DNA from: Morinoia aosen
Lineage: Eukaryota; Arthropoda; Malacostraca; Amphipoda; Talitridae
Length of the DNA stretch: 64,000 nt
Reading direction: 5' to 3'
NCBI GenBank assembly: GCA_030386875.1
Contig: CM059562.1
Location: forward strand, 60,262,201 to 60,326,200
How positions within the stretch are numbered: position 1 is the stretch's first letter; every line of letters begins with the position of its first letter. This document shows positions 14,220 to 25,935 of the stretch, piece by piece. The position numbers and the translations under genes are program-made. The notes below the pieces were generated by a model. The model had not been told where the DNA came from. It worked only from the letters and a program-made list of their open reading frames with translations, and did not search any database.

Positions 14220-14481
14220 CTTCATAATCTATATTACATATATCAAGAGCCGCGTCCGTCGGTCGGTCGGTCTGTCTGTCCGAAGCCAGCCAAAAGTGTG
14301 TGATGAGCGTATCTGTGATACAAGCTACAGTCCCATATATTTTGACGGGCCGTGTTCACGCAGCCTCATCAACTCTCGGGAGATTGTATTTTTTTATTTT
14401 TTACGGCCTTTCTCTCATTCCGCCCTCTTTTTTAATTACAAATAAAGGGGGGGTGAACTACATAGTAAATAATAATATCAA
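14220..14481 (+). repeat. Candidate HINE/DINE-1-like repeat with (GTCN)n microsatellite
   Basis: Seven GTCN units (GTCC, GTCG three times, GTCT twice, GTCC) run at 14254-14281 immediately after an AT-rich TATATC tract. Non-autonomous Helentron derivatives such as Drosophila DINE-1 characteristically carry a GTCY microsatellite near one end. The following roughly 200 bp are GC-richer, contain a G-run at about 14448-14454, and end near ACTAG at about 14480. The boundaries are guessed and I could not find a second copy in the window, so the family assignment is tentative. Confidence 0.3.
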
Positions 14482-17400
14482 CTAGCAAGATCCGGGGAAT
14501 CTCCATGGGCGAGAATACTGAAATAATGAAACGGGTCATGGCTTGGCCTAATTTTCATATTCTTGTGGAATGAATTCCAACTATGAAAAACTTCTGGGTT
14601 TATTTTCAATTAAACAGTACAATTAAACCATAGGCAAACTATACTATACGACAATGAAACACTTTACCTAGAGTTAATAACCCTTAAAACTTCTTTATGC
14701 ACAATATTTATGGTTAGAGTTTGCCCTCTTCTTACTCCTCGCATGGTAGTCGGCATAACTTCAACGCGTAGGAAACTGCGGCGTTGAATCACGTGCAGTA
14801 GACGACAGTAACTGTTGTTTTGATGTAGCACCTGAAAGAAAATGAATTTGAATTAATTTTATGGGTTTGACAACACGGTGAAGAATGCCATTTTTGCATT
14901 TAATTTTTCCAGCTTTTTAGATACAACACTTGAAAATGTTCAGTTCTCATCTATGAATTCAAAGTTGTCGAAGATATATTAGTTTCAAGAGAGTAGTCCG
15001 CTGAATGAAGAAGTGATTGAATCAAGCGGAAATACATATATAGTCTAGGAGTATCTGCGCTACAGTCATTCCCGCGCTATAAGTGACGCAAAATGCAGAG
15101 GAACTTTTCCTGTATTTTGTGCCTTGAAATCCCATTTAAAAATACGTATAGCAAATTTGACAGTGTCGTGACATTTTTTTGACCCTCGTCAATGAGCGTC
15201 AAGGTCGTATTAACTAAGAAACTTACTAACTTACTGAGGGACAAGCAAATTATGATATAGATAAAAACTGGGGTTCTTATAAATACAAAGTAAAGAAATG
15301 CCCACCTTCCTCATGCATAATTGATGTTAAGAAGTAATTTTTTAGTGATGTACTAATCAAACCAAAAATTTTTTTGAAAGTATCATTCAAAATATATCGC
15401 CCGTAGAATTTCAAGTATAAGGAAGGGTTTCTTAGAGCTGCTTTAATAAAAACTTGAAGTGCAAGTTGGATTTCCCTGAATGTAGTCAGAAAAATTCGAA
15501 TTTTCAAAGAATCACCGCCGCCCTCTCACAAAAAGCAAAGCTGGGGAGCCTGAACGAGTTTTGGCTCAATTACCAACCTATTTCTTGTTGCTTTTCGTGA
15601 AGGAAGTCTGAGTTGTCAGAAGTTTGGAGGCCAAGACATAGGTCTTTCAGCGAAACATCTTTTCTGACACTCGACTGTAAAGCTTCAGTTTTTGTTGGAG
15701 ATGTAACCCTAACAACGAACTCCGCATCAATCATCGTTGCGAGGGGCAGCTAGAAGCACGAGCTCCATCTTGCCAAAGCGTCAAATAAATGTATGGAAAC
15801 TTTCCATTTTCATTGTATATGATAAAATGCTATTCCTAACATGCGATTTGCTTAGATAATTTTTGGCATGTATTGTGTTTTCATAGCAATGCTAGTTTTA
15901 AATCGATTTTATTTCAATCAAAAAAGTGCTCGCTGTAAAATTGTGCTCTCCAGTATAATTTTCAATTACAGCAGATCAAATTCTCATTCCTTTTATTTCA
16001 TACGTGGCATTAAGAAAACAGATTTAAATTAATAAATATTTTGGATAAAACTAACACGTCTATTACAGTAGCAATTATACGAACACTGACTCGAAGTCTT
16101 AACAAGACCCAAAAGTTACGAAAGTACATACTAACTTGGTGCAAAGGATCATTCTTTTTGAATTTTTCCACATTAGTTAAATGCATTCAACGTGTAGATG
16201 TTGAACTTCTAGGACAATTTCAAGTCATAGAAGCTGCTGCGCCTGTAATTAACGCAGTCACAATATCGTTCGATCTCACACCGTTCCTACACTGAGAGAA
16301 TTTATATTCTGAAGGATTTTACACATGGTAAAAAACCTGCACCTCTGCGGCATAGACACGAGATAACTCACTTGGCTTAAATCTACGGGACTTTAAACCC
16401 ATGTTTAACTTACTCCTGCTATGTATCCCCTGACCTACATTATATGTTCTTTAAATGATAATGAATTGATTTGAAATTAATGAAAAATTTACGGTTTCGT
16501 ATGCGAGTGTTCTCAGGTCAATAAATTACACAGAGATTAAATATTTTCACTCGACAAAATTCAACGAGAGGTAAGGCAATGTTCGTTTAAGATAAAGCAA
16601 TGTTTGTTGCAGCTCGACTAATTGCTTTAAAGCATTTGAAATTTCAATAATAAACCAACAACATTCAATTCTGAATTTAATGAACGTCGTTTTAAGCAGT
16701 CATTTAAATTTAGAACGGCTGGAAAAGTTAGCCCAAAATATTCAAAATAATGTATTTAAAGGGTTTTGAAGATAAGAACGGTTACATTTTCTTGTCAAAT
16801 GAAGAAAGTAATGGAATTATGAATTATATTTCAGATCTAACACAAATATAAGCACTCATGGAAAAGCTCATCACAAACAAATGAAAAATTGCGAGAATGT
16901 TTGGAATAATTTGAGCAAACATGTAAGTCGTCTCAATATATACACGTTTTTTACCAAATGTACATAAATAACAACCTGATGATCCGTTAAATACTGTTTG
17001 ATTGGAACATTTTGAAAAAAAAAATCATAGAAATAAAATGATATAGTATATCTCAAACCAAAAAGTTATCAGTTTCTTACGCGTTTGCTTTCAAGATGAA
17101 TAAAAAAACTATTCGTAAGCTAATCAAAATAACTAATTCACATGTACGTTCAAATAACCCATAAAAGAGAGCAAATATAAATTATCCAGATGTGCAATTT
17201 ACTACGGAAAATGTTTTACATGTAGTAAAGGAACAATAGTTACAAAACTTACACAGATCCAATCAGCAGTTCGGGTGAACCCAAACTACAGCTGGACACT
17301 AGGTTGCTGGGGAAGGCCGATGGATTAAAAAATTTGTGTTAAGCCATTACCAGGAAAGACCTTTCCTCCAAAGTAATAGAAGATACAAAACTTCTCGTCA

Positions 17401-20400
17401 TAAAGCTGGATTCTGCCTTGTTTGTTGGCATAACGATTTAATTTCTCAGTCCTTGATTTGTACTTGCTTCAAATTCTTTTCTCGAGCCGTACTGAAGACG
17501 CACTTCCTGACATTTGTACACAATGAGGGGAAGATCCATGCACTAGCCAATAAACCTTTAATTCAGTGATTTAGATTAAGATTATCATACCCGTACATTA
17601 ACTGAAACGTAGAATTTTAGAAAGTCTGTGCTAATAAATTGAGTATAATGTTGGTATTTACTCCTAAGAAATTTTTGCAATTTATTTTCTATAAGGTAAA
17701 CAAATATTTTCGGGAGATAATATTTAGCGTCCATTCATAAAGAGTTTTTAAATTTTTTATATCCTTCAGCTTGAAATGGTTTATATTTCCATTCCTGGTC
17801 TTCAAACAAAATCTCAACGCTGCGCAAACTCAAGTGAATGATTAATTATTCTCCAGATTTCAAAAAAGATTAGAAATTTATGCATCGTTCCCCCCAAAAT
17901 ATTGCAGCCTTGACTTTCGAGCCGGAAGCTAACTTTAATATTCTAAAATTATGTTCAGTTCCTCGGATATTACTTTAAAAATAAATCAGTGAACTCGGGC
18001 AGCTTCGAATTATTTAATAGGATTTCATCGCAGGCCGATGACTTTTTAAAATTACCAGTGAGAGTCTTTCATGTTTTCCGATTAATCTCTAAAAAATTGA
18101 ATTCATGAAGTCGTAGAGGGGCGTCAACCTCCACAGTAAACATAATGAAAAGAGGAAGCCATAATTTGTTTTCGCGAACTTGGCGCGGAAGCTTGCAAAG
18201 GCTCGGAGCCTTCCCAGGACGTGCGATACGAAAGGATACACAACAACCGCCTGATGCGCTGCCACTGGACGCTAGATGCTGTACAGCACCTCAGGATCCG
18301 ATGTGTGGCGACAACGGAACACTGAAAATCTTCAAGTCTGATAACGGTAGTTTTCTCTGCATGAATGTTTTCTCAACGTGAGTTAAATTACGTCCCATTG
18401 ATATAAAGGTAATATTTCCAAATTTCTGGTAAACATCTTCCTGTGTTAGATTAGAAGATTTTTACGATGTAATTTTGGCATCTTTATCTACACAAAGTAT
18501 TATTGTCCTTTACCAGTGAAGAATTTCAAAAACCTTCGTTTGATTCATAAATTAGTGCATCAAAGCACAGACGCATAGACTTATTATTACGAATTAGTTC
18601 CGTGGCTGTCAGGCGACCTAAACTGCGAATACTTATTTCCATGATTTAGAATGATGAAGGAGTTACCCGGAACGTTGTTATAGCCATATTCTGTTAAATT
18701 CAGTTGGCTTCTACACCCCAATCTGCGGTTCAAATGCTAATCTTGCATCTCGAGTTCGAAATCTTCCCTTCGTAGTTGGCCCCTGGATAGAGATTTGCTT
18801 CGCGTAAATTAACCCAAGAATTACGCTGAACGTAGATAATGCGTCATCGAGATTGTTTATCGATTATAAATTAGAATACTTTCTGGAATTAGTTAACTCC
18901 TTAAATTGAACGTTGAATGTTTTCTATTAGAGTAAGTTGATATGTTAATTCTTTTCAAACGATGCATAATGCAAATTGTTGAAGAAAGTTTTTGACTCAC
19001 AAGGCTTAGGGTCGGTAAAAAAAGCTTTCTGCCCAAAGTTTACTTCAGAACGGAACTAATCAATAACTCATTCATAAGGTTCTTGCAGCCAGTTCTCAGG
19101 AGCTGTGTTCGACCCTCATTACACTTGTCACTTGCTTAGTTAATACGCTCTCGACTGGAGCTCCTTCCCAAATTGTTCTACTATCTGCTCGTGATTGACT
19201 AATTCCTTGTGAATTGATTTTCATACAGTAGCGTGCGTATTTCAGTTTAAAAGAAAAACAATTTTCACTTCCGTTGTGGTTACTTCAATCTACTGAAAGT
19301 CAATTGCCTTTTTCATATTTTTACTTCAGTACAAGATTACAAATTCATGAAACGTTCGTTGAGCTAAAAAGAGATTTTTTTATTGCTCTCTAGAACATCA
19401 CAGAGTGCGAATAGAAAAGGAAAAGAAGAAAATATTCCTTCTACACTCATGAAAATGTACAAAACTCACTTATTACCCACTTGACGTATGAGTTAAAAAC
19501 CTCATTGATTGACTTCATCGAAATTACAAATACGACCTATTTCAGTTCATTGGGGCAGATAATTGTTTAATATTGCAGAAAGACTAAAGTTTTCGGTAAA
19601 GCACACGAGATGGAATCCATTTATCTCATTCTTCAGTCGTTTGCACTCGGCCAAATTCCGTAGAAAGTAAGAATTTACTTACAAAAATGCTACGCAAGTT
19701 TTTGTAGTGCAAATACCCGTCAGAATATGGTGCCAAATCCTAAATAATCTCTCGGAAGAAGGCAGGAGAACGTCAAGTCGTACTTGTAAATTTCGGCAAA
19801 AAAGTATCGGCGATGTTCTCCCCGCCAAGACTCATTCATGAATTTTTGAGAAGACTTTGAGCAACATCGCACTCCTTCTGCAGTTACCTGACAGCTAATG
19901 GTTGTCTTTGTCAGGCTCGCAAACAATCCGCCGTTAGCACCGACTGTTGACGGCCTTTTTGGTTGGGTGCAAATGCCACACAGGTTGGCTGAGCGCGACA
20001 TTTAAAACAAGTTACCGCAGTTTGCCACAGTTTACGACTCCATTGAGGAAATGAACAAAAGTTCAAATTTGAAAAACATTTTTAGTTGCGTGGAGCCTAA
20101 AACATTTTCAGAGTTCTCAGAAACAGAAACACTGGAATTTTAAGGCGGACGGGCTCACGGAATGTGTTTTTAGGCGCTGGAATTAAAAAAAAACATGTAC
20201 GATTCAGAAAGAAATAAAATCTTCATGTCCTTTCAAGATGAACAGTGATGGCAGTAAGCAAAGAAGTTTAAATTCTAGTTTTCATGGCGTAGGAATGGTG
20301 TACTTTAAAAGCAAAAAAGACAACAAGGAGAAGCGTTAACCCAAGGGATGTACACCAAAAAATGGCAAAAAATTCAGTTATGAATTAAAAAATTGATTTT

Positions 20401-23400
20401 ACTTTAGTTACTAAGTTCAAATTGAATAATTCGAACTTAAATGTTGGTTTTAATTCTTTAATTTCGCGTCAGTGGCGGTCGCGGGCAGAGGGCAGAACGC
20501 ACGCATCTGGACAGTCATCGGCCACCTAAACTGGGTCGACGGATGGAGAGTTACCAGGTTTCCTCGCGTGGACGTATAGGAATTTCAAAAAATAAATTTC
20601 CTAAATGATGGCCACGGAACCGCCTTCAGAGCGGAATTTTGCATTTATTCAAAGATGGAGTGAAAAATAAACGACATTCCGGTCAGGTTTGTAGAAAAAA
20701 CTAATTTTACCCTCTGTTTAATTAACTCATCCGTCGAAAGTGCTTTGAAACTGAGAATAGAAGATAAGTTATTTAAAAAGAATAGCTATTTTGTTCATGC
20801 ATGCAGTTTGATTTTACGTACATTAAATTATCTCCGTCATACACCAAGGGAGCGTGGGAGCATCACCAATATGATACTCGAGTGGCTCAAATTTTTTTGC
20901 CTGTGAAGAAACGATCATGAGAGTAAAACTGTCTATTTTAATGTCAAACGCATGCTATAAATGAGGGCTGGTGGAAAATTGAAAAAATGATTTGCCTCGG
21001 TTACAATAGAAGTAAAATAATAATTATTTAGAACTATCATTGTTTTTGCTTGATTATCAATCCAAAATTTAGCAATGGCATTATCCTGGACGCTTACATT
21101 GACGTCTAGTCTTACAATTAAGCGATGATATTGTGGTATTTTTTTATAGAAATAAACTAAAACTGACCGAGCCGCAATACTGCCTTTTTTAACCTCGAAA
21201 AATACAAGAACATGTTCGGCCTATAGCCCGACCAGCCTACGACATGAAAATTTTGGGATGACGCTCTAAATCATATTCGTATTTCATCCGCTGTATCGAA
21301 GCAGTAAATGGTAGCCTCAAATTCTGAAGATTGGCCTGGCGGATGTTTTAAAGGCACGCAGGAGGGATATAATGATAATGACGAAGTGAAAATTAGAAAA
21401 AATCCTGATGAATTTATTTGTTGCTTGAAATTTTAGACTGTATTCTTTTTATTAAACGGGCTTTTTATTCAGGCACACTCTGAAGAAGGGTAACTTTTCT
21501 TAAAACAAATAAAAGTGACGCCGTTGATTTATAGCGCCTTACGCTTCCCGTTCATTGTTTTGAGTGAGGTTTGTCTTCGTCGGCCGTCATGCTGCTACTT
21601 ACCTACGCGCCATTACGGTTTATTGCTGCTGCATTTGCATTCCTATCCCAGGCCGCACTTCAACCATGAGATATTACGTGATCAATCTTTACTATCGCAT
21701 CCGCAAATTTATTTTTGAGATAGAGTTACGAAAAAATTAGAGAAGGTAAATTCACTAAGTTTGTGACTTCAATTAATTCTACTGTGTCAGATCTGCATAA
21801 TGCTAACAATTGAATTACAAACATTGTATGTGAGCAAAAAATGATAGCGTGGTACAGCTGCGATCCGTCTTGCAGTAGAAATATGGAACTTTTGAACTTA
21901 CTTCACATGCGAAACCTTCAGGCGTTCTGCATTTAAATCTTCGGTAATTCATTTTTAAAATCTTGTCATTTTGCTTTAAATTTTTTGGTATTGGTTGTGA
22001 GTATGCCAGCCTTCTCCAGATGAAATACAATTAATAATAGAGACGTATGGATCGAGAATGTCAATGCAAGATGTTTTTGTGATATTAAAATGAGCTTCAC
22101 ACCACAAAACACATTGAATGTTTCCGCACTGTCAATTGAGAGAAGAATTCAACGTCAACGAACACCCCTTGATTCACGTTAAATATTTGCATATTTTGCT
22201 TCATGAATCAAAATATGCAGGAAGTGTAATTGAAATAGATTTACAGAACTCTAACGATTGGGTGAAGAGAATTCTACGAGCTGCTCAATTTTCTGAGACG
22301 CTCCTCACCGAGTCACCATGGATCGAGAAAAGCTAGGATTCTTTTTTTTGGCGCCCTTCACACGTAAGTACATCCGGCTTGCTGTGGGAAGAATTATACA
22401 CTTATCTTATTCCCAAAAACTTTCACATACGATTCAAATTTTTTCTCCTCCTCTCCAGTTGATTCGCTAAAATTAGGAAATAATTTGTTCTGGAGAGTGA
22501 ATACAGAAGAAAAAAGTTTCAATCAGTTGAAAACAAAACGTTCGTAGTTAATGCAACTTTGAAACAATTGGTTTCACAGTAAGGGATTAAGATATTTGCC
22601 GACGGGATTTTAATTCTGAATTTGCTTGATGAATTTAGGTGTATTTAAAAGTTTTACGTTAGAAAAGCATTTTATGATAGATGATTCTGCTTGATTTCAT
22701 CATTGTCTGCGGTTCATGAGCGTTTCCTTGGTGGATCTAAAAACTGTGCTACCGTTGCTATAACAGTTCAATCACACATCATTTTCTAAAAAAGCGTTGT
22801 GTACACATTTGTAAAAAGAGATATTTTCGCTTTGGTATGTATGAGATGTCAGTTGCATCGAAACGTCGTTTTTATAGACTGGCAGTGATATATAATTTCA
22901 AAGAAGGACAGTTTTTTTGGAAAGAATAACACGCAAATTTTTTTGTTGGAAAGGGTTGAAAAGTTGGCAAATAAATAGGATAATTGTTGATAGCAGCTAT
23001 ACATAATATTGGAGGTACAAACACAATTAATGAGCACAATCTTCCTAATTTTGATCTCAGATAATTTGCATGCTCAAAATATATGTAGTGCAAGAATACT
23101 GTTAATAAGAAACTGTGCATATCGCAATACCCTGCACAACATCGCCATCTATGAATTGACTTAAGCTGCCTGAATCAAGTATTGCAAATATCAAAACAGA
23201 ATAGCTTCTTACACAGGACAAAAATGAGTTTTGATCGCAACGTAAAATAACTGTCTCTCCTAAATGATATCGTTCAAGTCAATAGCGTGACAGTGAAATA
23301 CCCTAACGTCTACTATGCTGTAGGATACAGAAGCAGATTTTCATATTTATAGGTAAAAAAATAACAAGGGAGCAGAGATTTAAAATAGCACTCGAGAAGT

Positions 23401-23737
23401 AACAGTTCTCACAATCGCTTAACAGTTCCTAGTGACCTAAGGCATTTACCGGTGCGATATTCACATGAGTGACGCTGATTATACCTTAGTAAAGCGTGGC
23501 AATATTCCTGGTGTATCTTGGATGCTTTAAAGCATTCATTTGAAAAATTGCTGTATCAAAAATATCTGAGTCATGCTTCAAAACACATGTGTCTTTCTTA
23601 TCCAAAACGACTGAAGGGAAGTGTTTAAGAAATTAAACTATATTAAACTATAAACTATTAATTAAGAACCTATGCCTATGTAAGGCTATTTTCACTCTCT
23701 TTGTCTTTTTTTTTGCATCAAGGTTTCACATTCTAAA
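14482..23737. other. No supportable gene; AT-rich DNA with a few GC-richer patches
   Basis: No ORF is convincing. GC-richer patches at 18150-18330 and 20465-20580 stay open in more than one frame and could hold small exons. At 18180-18320 two plus-strand frames are open for 45 or more codons, so neither is favoured. An ORF of 93 codons on the minus strand at 20001-19720 has several cysteines but no domain I know. A local tandem of ATTAAACTAT-like words lies near 23632-23665. No RNA gene was recognised. Confidence 0.5.
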
Positions 23738-23773
23738 GTGTATACCAATAGTCTCCAAACTATTGGTATACAC
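23738..23773. repeat. Perfect 15-bp inverted repeat overlapping a hAT-like end
   Basis: GTGTATACCAATAGT at 23738-23752 is the exact reverse complement of 23759-23773, with the loop CTCCAA. The loop and arms overlap the motif CTCCAAACT that is typical of hAT-element termini, so the palindrome sits exactly on the left end of the minisatellite-bearing element. Confidence 0.7.
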
Positions 23774-24714
23774 CCCCGTGGGCTGAATCCGGCCCACCAG
23801 TGTGATCAATCTGGCCCGCCAGGGGGTTCAATCTGGCCCGCCAGTGTGATCAATCCGGCCCACCAGTGTGATCAATCTGGCCCGCCAGTGTGATCAATCC
23901 GGCCCACCAGTGTGATCAATCTGGCCCGTCAGTGTGATCAATCCGGCCCACCAGTGTGATCAATCTGGCCCACCAGTGTGATCAATCCAGCCCACCAGTG
24001 TGATCAATCCAGCCCACCAGTGTGATCAATCCGGCCCGCCAGTGTGATCAATCCGGCCCACCAGTGTGATCAATCCGGCCCACCAGTGTGATCAATCCAG
24101 CCCGCCAGTGTGATCAATCCGGCCCGCCAGTGTGATCAATCCGGCTCACCAGTGTGATCAATCTGGCCCGGCAGTGTGGTCAATCCAGCCCACCAGTGTG
24201 ATCAATCCAGCCCGCCAGTGTGATCAATCCGGCCCGCGAGTGTGATCAATCCGGCCCACCAGTGTGATCAATCCGGTCCACCAGTGTGATCAATCTAGCC
24301 CGTCAGTGTGATCAATCCGGCCCGCCAGTGTGATCAATCCGGCCCACCAGTGTGATCAATCTGGCCCGCAAGTGTGGTCAATCCGGCCCACCAGTGTGAT
24401 CAATCTGGCCCGCCAGTGTGGTCAATCCGGCCCACCAGTGTGATCAATCTGGCCCACCAGTGTGATCAATCTGGCCCACCAGTGTGATCAATCCAGCCCG
24501 CCAGTGTCATCAATCCGGCCCGCCAGTGTGATCAATCCGGCCCGCTAGTGTGATCAAACCAGCCCGCGACAGCTAATGGGGCGCACTCAGGGCGCGTTCT
24601 CGGCGACTACTCCAGAAATTACAGATGATGGCAGGAAAATTAAAACGGTTTTGGCTCTTGCTTCTTACAGGCGTGATCAGTATGGCTCTAAGGCTAGAAA
24701 GTTTGGAGTCCCTG
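23746..24714. mobile_element. Non-autonomous hAT-like element carrying a minisatellite
   Basis: The left end reads CAATAGTCTCCAAACT (23746-23761). The right end, read inward on the minus strand from 24714, is CAGGGACTCCAAACTTTC. Both share CTCCAAACT, and the left end continues into GTGGGCTGAATCCGGCCC, the sort of sequence seen just inside many hAT termini. No transposase is encoded and nearly the whole interior is a 22-bp tandem repeat. I do not see a matching 8-bp target duplication in the flanks (GTGTATAC against GCCTTGAA), so the element is either old or its true limits differ slightly. Confidence 0.45.
23785..24567. repeat. 22-bp minisatellite, about 36 copies
   Basis: The unit is AATCCGGCCCRCCAGTGTGATC, with most variation at the C/T of AATC(C/T), the G/A of (G/A)GCCC and the R of CCCRCC. 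Each unit contains TGATCA across the junction. A few units have GTGGTC in place of GTGATC, and one early unit is altered (CAGGGGGTTC). The unit starts from sequence identical to the inner end of the hAT-like terminus, so the array probably grew by amplifying that terminal sequence. Confidence 0.95.
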
Positions 24715-24830
24715 GCCTTGAATCTAGGGAGAGAGATAATTAACACGTTGAATTTGTTGTGTTGAAATGAATTAATTTCAATATTCCACTAAAATTTAAA
24801 GTCTACATGAAAATTTAGCTCCTTACTAAT

Positions 24831-24866
24831 GGTCGGTCAATAGCATTATGAAAATCGCCTCTTGAC
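24831..24866 (+). repeat. Short dispersed repeat, copy 2 (partner at 10324)
   Basis: It is the same orientation as 10324-10358 and shares GGTCGGTCA and ATGAAAATC. The family is unknown. Confidence 0.4.
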
Positions 24867-25754
24867 AACAAGCAGCTTACGACTTTGCAAACAAAGTGTC
24901 AAGGTTATAATATAACATGCAGGTTAATCTATGTAGGTATTCGCCCCCTCAATGATTTTAGAGGGCTATCGGAGACAAACTTTCGAGCAATCTCATAAAT
25001 CACATACTCCTAACAAACCGCCTTTGCCTCTAATGTGAAAACTCTTTAAAGTTACACCAATTGTAGTGACTGACCGCAGTGCCTGTGCGCATTTCTATGG
25101 CAGTGTAGTAGGTGCTTGTCTGTCGCTGTCGAACCCCCTAGACCAGAAGCTCAGGTGCGCCTCCAAATTTAGGATTGTTGGGGTCCAAAACTCATTTACA
25201 CAAACGAAAACGTAAATTTATGCTAAGGCATCGTATGCAGTATACATAAATCTTCAGACATCCTCTCACACTCGATCTGTCCATCCAATCCTCGTAGTTA
25301 TACTAATGCATTATCTTTTTTGTCTGACTTCGTCACTTCTGCGAATCAACACTGCTACAAAGTGAAACGCTTTGAGGAGGAGGTGCCAGTCGAATATCAG
25401 ATTCTACCAGTGGTTTAACAAAAATCAGTGACGTGGTAGAAAATAGCAGTCATAGCTTGCTAACAATTAATAGCTAATAATTCAAATAAGAAGTATATTT
25501 TTCGCTCCATTACCTTGTGAAAAGCTGTAAATTTTCTCGTTTGAAGTACACTGCAAATGCGAAACCACTGCCGCCATTGTTTGGTGGTTCATTATTCAAA
25601 TTGAAATTAATTCAAACCCACTTTTAGTGTAGCGATAAGATGACATTAATATCGTTCAGAATGATACCCAGAAGTAAGTCATTCAATGAGCAATGTTTAA
25701 ATTAGTATTCGTGCCTAAAGCAACTTAACTTCGATATAGCTATCATGTTGGCTT

Positions 25755-25935
25755 ACACCTACTCCTCGCTGTGACGCACGCTCACCGGTGCGGAAAATTG
25801 GGGCTTCCGTGACAAGGTTAATGCCAGATGTTATCATGAAAGCGCGCACCAGCATAACATGCCCGACTGAGCCTAATCCTCGCGATGACAAGACTCGTCC
25901 TGAGGAAAGAATTGTGGTCCACTTCACCACCACTC
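25755..25935. repeat. Diverged tandem duplication of about 110 bp
   Basis: The segment around 25757 (CCTACTCCTCGCTGTGAC) recurs around 25871 (CCTAATCCTCGCGATGAC), and the following about 40 bp remain alignable. The duplication lies inside a 72-codon minus-strand ORF (25933-25715), in which a motif of the form S-RG-G-V appears twice. Composition is higher in GC than the flanks. Whether it is coding cannot be told. Confidence 0.35.

Noticed and set aside
18721-18780. A tRNA gene suggested by GGTTCAAATGC
   Set aside because: No matching A box, acceptor stem or cloverleaf can be drawn around it.
23785-24567. A CRISPR array
   Set aside because: The 22-bp units are directly adjacent with no unique spacers, so this is a minisatellite in eukaryotic DNA.
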